The notes under the pieces: model-generated
What the model saw: only the letters and a program-made list of their open reading frames with translations
Database searches by the model: none
Told to the model about the DNA's origin: nothing
Made by a program: the position numbers and the translations under genes
Shown here: positions 1 through 10,218 of the stretch, one piece after another
How the letters are laid out: each line of letters opens with the position of its first letter
Numbering within the stretch: the first letter of the stretch is position 1
Assembly (NCBI RefSeq): GCF_050434925.1
Contig: NZ_JBNDJK010000001.1
Location: 3,596,001 to 3,660,000, forward strand
Length of the DNA stretch: 64,000 bases
Direction of reading: 5' to 3'
Source of the DNA: Inquilinus ginsengisoli_B
GTDB lineage: Bacteria > Pseudomonadota > Alphaproteobacteria > DSM-16000 > Inquilinaceae

Positions 1-1522
1 TGACATGGTCGACGCCGTAATCGCCGATCTCCGGCGCGTTGATGTTCTGGAACGAAAGCTGGACCTCGTAATCCATGTTGTAGCCGCGCTCCGCCTGCCG
101 GATCAGGCCGAGATAGGCGTTGTTCAGCACCACCAGCACGAAGGGGATGCGGTACTGCGCCGCCACCGCCAGCTCCTCGATCAGGAACTGCAGCGAATAA
201 TCGCCGACGATGCCGACCACCTCGGCCGACGGGTCGGCCAGCTTGGCGCCGGTGCAGGCCGACACCTCCCAGCCCAGCGGCCCGGCCTGGCCGCAGATGA
301 TGTAGTTGCGCGGCTTGTACACCTTCTGGAACTGGCCCGACGCGATCTGGTACAGGCCGATGGCGGTGACGAAGCGGGTGTCGCGGCCGAAGGCGGCGTT
401 GATCTCCTGGAACGCCCGCTGCGGCTTGATCGGCGTGTTGTCGAAATCGGTCCGGCGCAGCATGGTCCGCTTGCGCTCCTGTACCGCGCCGACCCAGGCG
501 TCGCGCTTCGGCAGGCGGCGGCCGCGCGCCTCGGCGATCAGCGCCTCCAGCGCTAGCCTGGCGTCGGCGACGATGCCCAGATCCGGGCAGAACACCCGGC
601 CGATCTGGGTCGGCTCGATGTCGACATGGATGAACTTGCGGCCCTTCGTATAGACGTCCGTCGATCCGGTGTGCCGGTTGGCCCAGCGGTTGCCGATGCC
701 CAGCACCACATCGCTCTGCAGGAAGGTGGCGTTGCCGTAGCGGTGCTGGGTCTGCAGCCCGACCATGCCGGCGTTCAGCGGATGGTCGTCGGGGATCGTG
801 CCCCAGCCCATCAGCGTCGGCACCACCGGCACGTTCACCAGCTCGGCCAACTCGACCAGCAGGTCGGACGCCTCGGCGTTGATGATGCCGCCGCCGGCGA
901 CGATCAGCGGCTTCTCCGCCGCCAGCAGCATGTCGACGGCGCGGGCGATGGCGCTCGGGTTCGGCGCCGGGCGCGACACCGGCAGCGGCGCATCGGTCTC
1001 GGGATCGTAGTCGATGATCTCCTTCTGCACGTCGATCGGCAGGTCGATATGCACCGGGCCGGGCCGGTCGGAGCGCATGATCTGGAAGGCGCGGCGGAAC
1101 ACCCAGGGCACCTGGGCGCCCTCCATCACCGTGATCGCCCATTTGGTCACCGGCCGGGCGATGGCGGCGATGTCGACCGCCTGGAAGTCCTCCTTGTGCA
1201 GCTTGGCGCGCGGCGCCTGGCCGGTGATGCACAGGATCGGGACCGAATCCGCGATGGCGGAGTACAGGCCGGTGATCATGTTGGTGCCGGCGGGGCCGGA
1301 GGTGCCGATGCAGACGCCGATCGCGCCGGCCCGGGCGCGGGTGTAGCCCTCGGCGGCATGCGTGCCGCCCTCCTCGTGCCGGACCAGCACATGGCGGATG
1401 CCGCTGTCCTTCAGCGCCTCGTAGAAGGGCAGAATCGCCGCGCCGGGAACGCCGAACGCCACCTCCACCCCCTCGCTGCGCAACACATGCACTGCCGCTT
1501 CCATCGCCGTCATCTTGGGCAT
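1..1522 (-). CDS. gcl: Glyoxylate carboligase (tartronate-semialdehyde synthase), C-terminus cut by window edge
   Basis: Thiamine-diphosphate enzyme that condenses two glyoxylates to tartronate semialdehyde and CO2; it would use the glyoxylate released by the purine pathway next door. Read on the minus strand it starts MPKMTAMEAAVHVLRSEGV and follows E. coli Gcl closely (AFGVPGAAI, GTSGPAGTNMITGLYSA, HKEDFQAVDI, PTLMGWGTIPDDHPL, EPTQIGRVFCPDLGI, CGQAGPLGW, NNAYLGLIRQ). About 507 codons are present; the end runs off the left edge at YGVDHV. Two ATGs lie in tandem (1525 and 1522) behind a GGGAGG ribosome site; 1522 gives the better spacing. Oddity: the position equivalent to E. coli Val51, which replaces the usual TPP-activating glutamate in characterised Gcl, reads Glu here (RHEEGG). 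Family assignment is firm; exact reaction is inferred. Confidence 0.9.
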   Translation of the reverse strand, partial: MPKMTAMEAAVHVLRSEGVEVAFGVPGAAILPFYEALKDSGIRHVLVRHEEGGTHAAEGYTRARAGAIGVCIGTSGPAGTNMITGLYSAIADSVPILCITGQAPRAKLHKEDFQAVDIAAIARPVTKWAITVMEGAQVPWVFRRAFQIMRSDRPGPVHIDLPIDVQKEIIDYDPETDAPLPVSRPAPNPSAIARAVDMLLAAEKPLIVAGGGIINAEASDLLVELAELVNVPVVPTLMGWGTIPDDHPLNAGMVGLQTQHRYGNATFLQSDVVLGIGNRWANRHTGSTDVYTKGRKFIHVDIEPTQIGRVFCPDLGIVADARLALEALIAEARGRRLPKRDAWVGAVQERKRTMLRRTDFDNTPIKPQRAFQEINAAFGRDTRFVTAIGLYQIASGQFQKVYKPRNYIICGQAGPLGWEVSACTGAKLADPSAEVVGIVGDYSLQFLIEELAVAAQYRIPFVLVVLNNAYLGLIRQAERGYNMDYEVQLSFQNINAPEIGDYGVDHV

Positions 1523-1681
1523 CATGCCCTCCCGTTCGAAGGTTCTCGGGAGGATGGTGGCGGGCGGGGCAGGGCAGGGCCAGCGAAGGCCCGAAACATT
1601 CCAGGACGTGAAAAGCGGCAGGCCGGATCGGTCTTTTTCACCTGGTGGAAGCGCTGGAGAGGGTCGTGCCCAACCCTTTCC

Positions 1682-1759
1682 TGTCATGCCCGGGCTTGAC
1701 CCGGGCATCCAGAGAGCGTCGACATCTTCTGGATTGCCGGGTCAGCCCCGGCAATGACA
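1682..1759. repeat. Dispersed palindromic repeat, family A copy 1
   Basis: Two head-to-head hairpins, each of the form TCATGCCCGGG-CTTGAC-CCGGGCA, separated by a short spacer containing GTCGACATCTTCTGGAT. Other copies lie at 5670-5760, 24772-24860, 32934-33011 and 37141-37217. REP/BIME-like; sits between gcl and an antitoxin-like gene. Confidence 0.85.
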
Positions 1760-1796
1760 ATGTGGGGTGGCCTCACCTCTGAAAGGGAACCAGGCC

Positions 1797-2018
1797 ATGC
1801 CCGAGGTTACCTTCACCGACCTGCTGGCCGATCTTGCCGGCCACCTCGACCGCCTTGAGGCCGACCGCACGAAGCTCGTCGTGATCCGGCCGGGCCACGA
1901 GCCGATGGTGATCGTCCCGCTGGCCGAGTTCGAGTCCCTGCGCGAAACCGCCTACCTGCTCAGCTCACCCGCCAACGCAGCCCATTTGCGTCGTTCGATC
2001 GCTGAATTGGATCGGTGA
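1797..2018 (+). CDS. Orphan Phd/YefM-type antitoxin-like protein
   Basis: A 73-residue protein with the look of the Phd/YefM antitoxin fold: an N-terminal helix-rich part (TFTDLLADLAGHLDRL), then the strand pair LVVIRPGHEPMVIVPLAEFESL typical of prevent-host-death proteins, and a C-terminal segment (TAYLLSSPANAAHLRRSI) like the toxin-binding tail of YefM. ATG 1797 is preferred over the upstream ATG at 1767 because AGGGAA lies about 8 nt before it and the similarity begins there. No YoeB/RelE-like reading frame follows in either strand before the next gene, so it appears to be an orphan or a relic of a toxin-antitoxin pair. Family call is by pattern only. Confidence 0.65.
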   Translation: MPEVTFTDLLADLAGHLDRLEADRTKLVVIRPGHEPMVIVPLAEFESLRETAYLLSSPANAAHLRRSIAELDR

Positions 2019-2076
2019 CACGGTCCTGCGTGCCTAACGTCGAATCGCGAGAGGCCCTAGCCTTGTCGTTCGCCGA

Positions 2077-2673
2077 TCATTTCAGGCGATATGAAATCTC
2101 TTTGTAGAGGTCAGGATCGTCCCTCAGTTTTTCCAAGACGGCCCGCGCCTCTGGCTGCCTTGATCGAGACAGTTTGGAGATCAACAGCAAGCGCGACTGG
2201 CCGAGGGTAGGATCAGCGACCAGCTCGATAAGCGCAGGCAAATCTCCCGATCGAGCCATGCCGGCCAGGGCCGCCATCAATCCATCTCTGAAGCCGCTTC
2301 CAGGCCTCGATCTCTGGCGCTTTAAGGCAACGAGCACACTATCCCACGCAAGTTGGCGTGCCTCCGAATATCCGAGGGCGCGAACAATTCCTTCTCGAAT
2401 TCGGTCGTCGTATTCACCATCGATATGAGCGAGCAGAACGGGAACTGCGGATCGATAGTTCGGATGCTTGGCGTTCAAAAGCCAAGCGGATCTGACATCG
2501 ACGCCGACATCGTTTAGCGCCGCGATCAGCGGAGCCTCGCTCTCCCTGAGGGCGGCGGTCCGCTCCTCGTGAAGACGATTCCTCTCGGCCCGCCGAGCGA
2601 CCCATTCAGGATCAGCCTCAAGACGACGCGTCAACTCGCTGGCGGTGGTCGGCTCGCGGCGTGGCATGGTCAA
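2077..2673 (-). CDS. HEAT-repeat-like protein of unknown function
   Basis: A 198-residue soluble protein. After a charged N-terminal helix (residues about 14-45) it has repeated helix pairs of about 35 residues, for example NYRSAVPVLLAHIDGEYDD, GIVRALGYSEARQLAWDSV and DGLMAALAGMARSGDLPAL, which resembles HEAT/PBS-lyase-like repeats. Such scaffolds bind protein partners; no catalytic motif is visible. Base composition is less GC-rich than the flanking purine genes, suggesting acquisition. It lies between an orphan antitoxin-like gene and an ACP-like membrane protein, all inserted between gcl and iclR. An immunity-type role is possible, but nothing in the sequence proves it. Confidence 0.65.
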   Translation of the reverse strand: MTMPRREPTTASELTRRLEADPEWVARRAERNRLHEERTAALRESEAPLIAALNDVGVDVRSAWLLNAKHPNYRSAVPVLLAHIDGEYDDRIREGIVRALGYSEARQLAWDSVLVALKRQRSRPGSGFRDGLMAALAGMARSGDLPALIELVADPTLGQSRLLLISKLSRSRQPEARAVLEKLRDDPDLYKEISYRLK

Positions 2674-2724
2674 TCCGAGCTGTGACGCCTGTGATAATAG
2701 CGGAGTCCGGAATGTTTGAAGTAC

Positions 2725-2750
2725 CTCAGTGCGGCCGGCCGCCGAGCTGC
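2725..2750. repeat. 26-bp direct repeat, distal copy
   Basis: Identical over 26 bp to 3448-3473, which encodes the last residues and stop of the IclR gene. The flanking bases differ on both sides, so the match is exactly bounded. With its partner it brackets the 2761-3447 gene. Confidence 0.9.
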
Positions 2751-2760
2751 GTGATGAGCG

Positions 2761-3447
2761 TCAGCCCTTTTCCTTGAAGAACCGCGTCGTCGGCTGCACC
2801 GGAGCCGTCAGGGCGAGATTGTCCTGGATGATCGCTTGCAGGGCCGGCCAGATCTCGCGCGTTCGGACCGGCTGGTCCCGGTCGGCGAGGGCGGACACAT
2901 TGAGGGCGGCGACAACCCGCGCAAGATCGCCCACCGTCGCAGTCGGCTTCGGAAGGGCGGACAGCCAGCGCCCGGACACAGCGACGGACGCTGACAGGAG
3001 AGGCAGCGCAGGCACCAGCCCAAGCCAGCCCCAGGTCACGACGCACGCCGCCGAGCCGGCGATGGCGGCGAGGTTGAGGGCGCAGCCCGTGGCACCTAGC
3101 GCCGGTGTGGGCATCCTTTGGCCGGTCCGGCGCCGCAGCCGACCCAGCCAGTAATCCGCTCCGAACCGCCCGGTCAGATCGGCCAAAGGTGTTGCAGGCT
3201 GGATAATCCGACCCGGATGCTCGGCTTCGATCGCCCATCGCAATCTGAAGAATGCCATGGCCGCCAGGCAGGTGGCGTCGGTCCTCTCCGCATGCGGGAC
3301 GGCGGCCAGGATCAGGGCGTGCAGGTCGCCGATGGTCTGACAGGATTCAAGGTCTCGGTCGGCGAAGCGGATGCCGAAGGCGCGCTCCACCTCCCGGATC
3401 AGGTCCAGATCGTCACCATCCCCGACCAGCGGCAGGACGTCTGCCAT
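2761..3447 (-). CDS. ACP-like domain fused to two membrane helices, unknown function
   Basis: A 228-residue protein not recognised as a named family. Residues about 15-60 (LIREVERAFGIRFADRDLES, then TIGDLHALI) have the helix pattern of an acyl-carrier-protein-like domain but lack the DSL serine that carries phosphopantetheine. Residues about 118-160 hold two hydrophobic segments (ALNLAAIAGSAACVVTWGWL and LVPALPLLSASVAV) typical of a membrane hairpin, followed by a soluble tail. The ATG lies one base after the IclR stop codon (TGAGATG), so it could be translationally coupled to iclR. The gene is bracketed by a 26-bp direct repeat that duplicates the iclR 3' end, so it looks like an insertion at that site. 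Function unknown. Confidence 0.7.
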   Translation of the reverse strand: MADVLPLVGDGDDLDLIREVERAFGIRFADRDLESCQTIGDLHALILAAVPHAERTDATCLAAMAFFRLRWAIEAEHPGRIIQPATPLADLTGRFGADYWLGRLRRRTGQRMPTPALGATGCALNLAAIAGSAACVVTWGWLGLVPALPLLSASVAVSGRWLSALPKPTATVGDLARVVAALNVSALADRDQPVRTREIWPALQAIIQDNLALTAPVQPTTRFFKEKG

Positions 3448-3473
3448 CTCAGTGCGGCCGGCCGCCGAGCTGC
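3448..3473. repeat. 26-bp direct repeat, iclR-proximal copy
   Basis: Contains the final codons (QLGGRPH) and TGA of the IclR gene; duplicated at 2725-2750. The pair defines a 723-bp unit (2725-3447) that could be gained or lost cleanly by recombination without damaging iclR. Confidence 0.9.
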
Positions 3474-4243
3474 AGCGTCACCTTCTCCGCCGCCTGGCGC
3501 ACCAGCATGCCGATCTGGCCGATGCGGTCGTCGCCCATGCGCTCGCGCGGGGCGGAGATCGACAGGGCGGCCACCGGGCGGCCGCCGCGGTCGAGGATCG
3601 GCGAGGCGACGCAGCGCACGCCGGACAGGTGCTCCTCGTCGTCGATGGCGTAGCCGGAGCGGCGGGCGCGGCTGATCTGGTCGCGCAGGCTGGGCAGGTC
3701 CGGCACGGTCTTCTCGGTCAGCCGGGTCAGGGCCAGGGCGGGCAGGGTGCGCGACAGCACCGGGTCGGTCTTGGCCGACAGCAGCGCCTTGCCGACGCCG
3801 GAGCCGTGCACCGGCAAGGGCGTCGACCCCGGCAGGCTGGCGCCCGGATCGCCCAACTGGTGCAGATAGAGGATGGTGCCGCGCTCCTCGACCGCGAGGT
3901 TCACGGTCTCGTGGCACAGGCCGAACAGGGTGCGCATCGGCGGGTCGGCCAGGCGGCGCAGCCCCATGCCGTCGGCATAGGCGAGGCCGGAGAGGAAGGC
4001 CTGCAGCCCGACCGTCCAGCGCCGCGTCGCTGGGTCGAAGCGCACGTAATGCGCCTCCTCCAGCGTGGTCAGCAGGCGGTGGACGGTGGGGGCGGAGAGG
4101 TCGGTGGCGCGGGCCAGCTCGGTCAGGCTCATGCCCTCGGCCCGGGCAGCCACGGTGTCGAGCAGCCGCAGCGCGCGGAGCAGGGACCGGACCTGTCCGG
4201 TCTTCGGTTCGTCGATGCCGCTGTCGCGATCGATCTCGGCCAT
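3449..4243 (-). CDS. IclR-family transcriptional regulator
   Basis: A 264-residue regulator. The N-terminal winged helix (residues about 15-75) includes VRSLLRALRLLDTVAARAEG and TELARATDLSAPTVHRLLTT, followed by the IclR effector domain with FLSGLAYADGMGLRRLA, HETVNLAVEERG, HQLGDPG and the C-terminal SGYAIDDEEHLSGVRCVA and ALSISAPRERM. ATG 4243 is chosen because AGGAGC lies 5 nt upstream; a longer frame to 4345 would overlap guaD. It lies directly downstream of guaD on the same strand with 19 nt between them. IclR proteins such as AllR sense allantoin/glyoxylate intermediates, so control of the purine genes is plausible by context, not shown. Confidence 0.92.
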   Translation of the reverse strand: MAEIDRDSGIDEPKTGQVRSLLRALRLLDTVAARAEGMSLTELARATDLSAPTVHRLLTTLEEAHYVRFDPATRRWTVGLQAFLSGLAYADGMGLRRLADPPMRTLFGLCHETVNLAVEERGTILYLHQLGDPGASLPGSTPLPVHGSGVGKALLSAKTDPVLSRTLPALALTRLTEKTVPDLPSLRDQISRARRSGYAIDDEEHLSGVRCVASPILDRGGRPVAALSISAPRERMGDDRIGQIGMLVRQAAEKVTLQLGGRPH

Positions 4244-4262
4244 GGCGCTCCTGACTGGACGC

Positions 4263-5615
<1,353 letters not shown>

Positions 5616-5669
5616 CTCAGGTCTCCGGTCATCCGGGATTCCAGCCGGGTGTCGTCACGACACCTCTTC

Positions 5670-5760
5670 TGTCATTGCCCGGCTTGACCGGGCGATCCAG
5701 GGGCCACGGGCACCGCTCTCGATGGCCCCTGGATCCTCGGGTCAAGCCCGAGGATGACAA
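5670..5760. repeat. Dispersed palindromic repeat, family A copy 2
   Basis: Two GC-rich hairpins (GCCCGGCTTGACCGGGC and CCTCGGGTCAAGCCCGAGG) joined by an inner inverted repeat built on GGGGCCA and TGGCCCC. Sits between puuD and guaD and may end the puuD transcript. Confidence 0.85.
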
Positions 5761-5787
5761 AAGAGGGAGGGCCAAGGACATCCCGCC

Positions 5788-7050
5788 TCACTGCACGGCC
5801 TGGTCGGGATCGGCCGTCCAGCGCCCGAGGAGGTCGCGCTCCTCCGGCGTGATCTGGCTGACATTGGCCGGCGGCATCGCATGGGTCAGCACCGCCTGCA
5901 GGCGGATCAGGCCGGCGTGGCGCCGGATCTCCTCCGGCGAGTCCAGCAGCACGCCGCGCGGCGCCTCGTTGATGCCCTCCCAGCCGGGCATGGTCGAATG
6001 GCACATGCTGCAGCGGGACACGACGACGTCGGTGACCTGGGCGAAGGACACCGGCTTCGGCTCTGCCGCGGCGGCCGTCTGCACCGGGGCCTGTGCCGGC
6101 ACGCCGATCCACGGCTTGGTCGCGGTCGCCACTTCGTGCTCGCGCGGCGGCGGCAGGGTCGACAGCCAGATGATCGCCGCCATGCAGGCTGTCGCGACGC
6201 CCCAGGTCCACCACGGCGTCGCTTTGCCGGCGTGGCGCGAGTTGAAGAAGTGCCGGATCACCCCGCCCATCACCAGCACCAGCGCGGTCATCACCCAGGC
6301 CCAGTGCGACCCGAAGGCCAGCGGGTAGTGGTTGCTGAGCATCAGGAACAGCACCGGCAGGGTCAGGTAGTTGTTGTGCAGCGACCGCTGCTTGGCCTGC
6401 CGGCCGAGATTGGGGTCCGGCGTCTGCCCGGCCAGCAGCGCGTCCACGACCTTGCGCTGGTTCGGGATGATCAGGAAGAAGACGTTGGCCACCATCATGG
6501 TGCCGATCAGCGCGCCCATCTGCAGCATCGCGCCGCGGCCGCTGAACACCAGGGAGAAGCCGTAGGCCGCCGCCACCAGCCCGACGAACCCAGCGGCGGC
6601 CAGCTTGACGTCGCTCTCGCCCAGCGGTGATTTGCACAGCAGGTCGTAGGCCAGCCAGCCCAGGGCCAGGCTGACCACGCTGATCGCGATCGCCTCCTTC
6701 GGCGAGAACATCGACACCTGCGGGTCGATCAGGAACAGGTCGGCGCCACGATAGTACAGGACGCAGAGCAGGAAGAAGCCGCTGATCCAGGTGGAGTAGG
6801 CCTCCCATTTGAACCAGGTCAGCTCCTTCGGCAGCCGGTCCGGCGCCACCAGGTACTTGACCATGTTGTAGAAGCCGCCGCCATGGATCTGCCAGGCCTC
6901 GCCGCCGGCGCCCTTCGGCAGGTCCTCGCGCTTCTTCAGGCTGAGGTCCAGCGCGACGAAATAGAAGGACGAGCCGATCCAGGCGATGGCGGTGATCACG
7001 TGCACCCAGCGGGCCACGAGGTTGATCCATTCCCAGATGATCGGCTCCAT
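5788..7050 (-). CDS. puuD: Membrane-bound urate oxidase PuuD with C-terminal cytochrome c domain
   Basis: Oxidises urate to 5-hydroxyisourate, passing electrons to the respiratory chain through its own heme rather than to oxygen. The 420-residue protein starts MEPIIWEWINLVARWVHV and has about eight hydrophobic segments, beginning HVITAIAWIGSSFYFVALD, with the PuuD-type FNSRHAGKATPWW stretch. A proline/alanine linker near residue 310 leads to a cytochrome c domain with CSMCH near residue 350 and a distal methionine region (LTHAMPPANVSQITPEER). ATG 7050 is behind GGAGG; a longer frame to 7191 is unsupported. Divergent from a LysR gene. Products go to UraH and UraD encoded in the same region. 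Assignment is firm. Confidence 0.95.
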   Translation of the reverse strand: MEPIIWEWINLVARWVHVITAIAWIGSSFYFVALDLSLKKREDLPKGAGGEAWQIHGGGFYNMVKYLVAPDRLPKELTWFKWEAYSTWISGFFLLCVLYYRGADLFLIDPQVSMFSPKEAIAISVVSLALGWLAYDLLCKSPLGESDVKLAAAGFVGLVAAAYGFSLVFSGRGAMLQMGALIGTMMVANVFFLIIPNQRKVVDALLAGQTPDPNLGRQAKQRSLHNNYLTLPVLFLMLSNHYPLAFGSHWAWVMTALVLVMGGVIRHFFNSRHAGKATPWWTWGVATACMAAIIWLSTLPPPREHEVATATKPWIGVPAQAPVQTAAAAEPKPVSFAQVTDVVVSRCSMCHSTMPGWEGINEAPRGVLLDSPEEIRRHAGLIRLQAVLTHAMPPANVSQITPEERDLLGRWTADPDQAVQ

Positions 7051-7211
7051 GCCGTCGCCTCCGCCGTCTGGCTGATTATCCGTTCCCGCCAGCCTAATGA
7101 ACATCGCCGCGGCTGGGGAAGCGATGCGGCCACGCAGCACTTTCAAAAGAAAGGCTATAATCCCGCCCGGCGGATGCACCCAGACTCGCATCCGGGAACA
7201 GGGAGCACGGA
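7051..7211. promoter_or_regulatory. Divergent control region between puuD and the LysR gene
   Basis: A 161-bp non-coding gap between divergently read puuD and a LysR regulator, the classic LysR control layout. A TATAAT hexamer lies at 7156-7161 on the plus strand, about 50 nt before the LysR start; no convincing -35 partner was found. LysR binding here is inferred from layout only. Confidence 0.45.
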
Positions 7212-8100
7212 TTGGCGCTGCTGGAGAACATGCGGGTCTTCGTGCGCGTGGTCGAGCTCGGCAGCCTGTCGGCCGCCGGCCGGCAGGTGCGCATGTCGCC
7301 GGCCGTGGTCAGCCACCGCATCCAGCAGCTGGAGCAGCATCTCGGCGTCCGTCTGCTGAACCGCACCACCCGCCAGGTGCAGACCACCGAGCACGGCCAG
7401 ACCTTCTACCGCCACTGCCTGGTCGTGCTCGACACGGTGGAGCGGGCCGAGACCAGCGTGGCCACCACCAGCGGCGTGCCGTCCGGCAGCCTGCGGGTGA
7501 CGGCGCCGCTGGGCTTCGGCCGCCGCATCCTGGCGCCGCTGGTGCCGCAGTTCCATGAGCTGTACCCGCGCGTCGACCTGCGGCTGCGCCTGTCCGACCA
7601 CCTGCTCGACCTGCTGGGCGAGGCGGTGGACCTGGCGATCCGCATGGCGGAGATGAAGGATTCCAGCTTCGTGCTGCGCAAGATCGCGGATTGCCGGCGG
7701 GTGCTGTGCGCCTCGCCCGGCTATCTCGACGCCCGGGGTACGCCGGCGACGCCGGAGGATCTGATCGGCCACAACTGCCTGCTGCTGCGCTTTCCCGGGT
7801 CGCGGCAATACCAGTGGACGCTGGAGGGCAAGGACGGCCCGTCGAAGGTCCCGGTGCGCGGCAGCTTCGACGCCGATGACGGCGACGTGCTGACGCAATG
7901 GGCGGTCGACGGCCGCGGCATCGTGCTGAAGCCGGTGTGGGAGGTGGCGGCGCATCTGCGCAGCGGCGCGCTGCAGGTGGTGCTGCCCGACCATCCGCCG
8001 GAGCCGGTGATGCTGGCGGTGCTGTACCCGCATCGCAGCTTCCTGCCGGCCAAGGTGCGGGTGTTCTCGGATTATCTGGTGGAGCACACGCGGTCGCTGC

Positions 8101-8123
<23 letters not shown>
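7212..8123 (+). CDS. LysR-family transcriptional regulator
   Basis: A 303-residue LysR protein. The N-terminal winged helix-turn-helix reads LENMRVFVRVVELGSLSAA, with VSHRIQQLEQHLGVRLLNRT as recognition and linker helix; the LysR substrate domain follows (GSLRVTAPLGFGRRILAPLV, HLLDLLGEAVDLAIRMAEM, DGRGIVLKPVWEVA). The start is TTG at 7212, chosen because GGGAGC lies 6 nt upstream and because LysR proteins normally begin a few residues before this motif. It is divergent from puuD, so control of urate oxidation is a reasonable inference. Its last 23 bp overlap the end of the convergent cysteine desulfurase gene. Confidence 0.92.
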
Positions 8124-9234
<1,111 letters not shown>

Positions 9235-9245
9235 GGCCGACATTG

Positions 9246-10124
9246 CTACCGCGTCGTCACCGCCGCGATCACCTTGTTCGTGCCATCGGTGATCAACGCG
9301 CACTGAATGTCCGCGATCACGGCGCTCACCACCTGTTCCACGGTCTGAGGATTGTTGATCGTCGGGGTGTTGATGTGCCCGCGCCCTGCTGCAACCCATG
9401 GGGATCTGGGGGCGATCACCACGGCAGCCTTCATGGTGTTCTTGAGGCGAGGCGCGGTGGCTGGGTCGGCCGGAATCTCTGCGATGATCCTGGTACTGTA
9501 GACATCGGATCCCGGTGGGGAATACAGATCCTCCCCATATGCAGCCTTCCGGTCGAAGATCGCCTTCTCATTGCGCGTGGTCTCGGTGACTCTCGCCGTC
9601 ACGCCGAAAGCATTGCTTCCCACATAAGTGCCGGCAGTTTCGGAGCTCGAGACGGAAAGGCCGATGTTCTCATAGGAGCCATACTCCACCTGTCCATAGA
9701 GGGGATGGCCGTAGCCGAAGACGGTGTCCCAATAGGGCTGGCCATGTCCGATGGCATAGGTCTGGACAGCAAACTGCTGGCGATCCGCGTCATAGGTTGC
9801 GTATTTCGGGTTGAATGCCGCCTGAACAATATAGGTGCCATCTGTATTACCCAGCGCATTGGCAACCCGGGCATCGAACTGTGGGGTCGTTTCAAACTCG
9901 TTGCGCTGGGTCGGGAGCCGGGACAGGGCCGCCCTGACCCGGTCGAACGAGACCGGCGTGATCATCTGGCCGAGATAGCTGTCGCAGGCCTGGGTCGAGG
10001 CGGCGACCGGCGTAGGCGGGCTGGAAGCGCTGGAGGCGATCGCGGGCGGTGTGGTGACCGAATCTGAGCAAGCTGAAATCAGTGCGAGCCCAAATATAAG
10101 GGCCGGTGTGTGAATGGGCTTCAA
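9246..10124 (-). CDS. Predicted lipoprotein of unknown function
   Basis: A 292-residue secreted lipoprotein, family not recognised. The start is taken as TTG at 10124 because GGGGGAG lies just upstream and the product then begins KPIHTPALIFGLALISAC, a clean lipoprotein signal with lipobox Cys at residue 19. A Ser/Pro/Thr-rich linker follows, then a mixed alpha/beta domain (CDSYLGQMITPVSFDRVRAA, FETTPQFDARVANALG, YGHPLYGQVEYGSYENI, TARVTETTRNEKAIF). Less GC-rich than its neighbours. It ends two bases before a possible start of the cysteine desulfurase and may be co-transcribed with it; a 16-bp hairpin separates it from the transporter genes upstream. Confidence 0.8.
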   Translation of the reverse strand: MKPIHTPALIFGLALISACSDSVTTPPAIASSASSPPTPVAASTQACDSYLGQMITPVSFDRVRAALSRLPTQRNEFETTPQFDARVANALGNTDGTYIVQAAFNPKYATYDADRQQFAVQTYAIGHGQPYWDTVFGYGHPLYGQVEYGSYENIGLSVSSSETAGTYVGSNAFGVTARVTETTRNEKAIFDRKAAYGEDLYSPPGSDVYSTRIIAEIPADPATAPRLKNTMKAAVVIAPRSPWVAAGRGHINTPTINNPQTVEQVVSAVIADIQCALITDGTNKVIAAVTTR

Positions 10125-10169
10125 AATACTCCCCCTGCGGCTGGCTTGTATCTCCAGAGCAAGACAACG

Positions 10170-10206
10170 CGCAGTCTGGGTTCGCTGACGGCGAACCCAG
10201 ACTGCG
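10170..10206 (-). terminator. Strong hairpin downstream of the BMP transporter gene
   Basis: Perfect 16-bp inverted repeat with a 5-base loop, starting 12 bases beyond the stop codon of the substrate-binding protein gene on the minus strand. The core GGGTTCGC/GCGAACCC recurs in the hairpin at 25913-25949. No clear T-run follows. Confidence 0.7.
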
Positions 10207-10218
10207 AAGGATCGCGCC

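Noticed and set aside
2019..2076. A toxin gene following the Phd/YefM-like antitoxin
   Set aside because: The only frame after the stop is about 30 codons with no resemblance to YoeB, RelE or Doc.
2726..3238. Minus-strand frame ending in QLGGRPH like IclR
   Set aside because: The ending is produced by the 26-bp direct repeat; the rest is an out-of-frame shadow of the ACP-like gene, not a truncated IclR.
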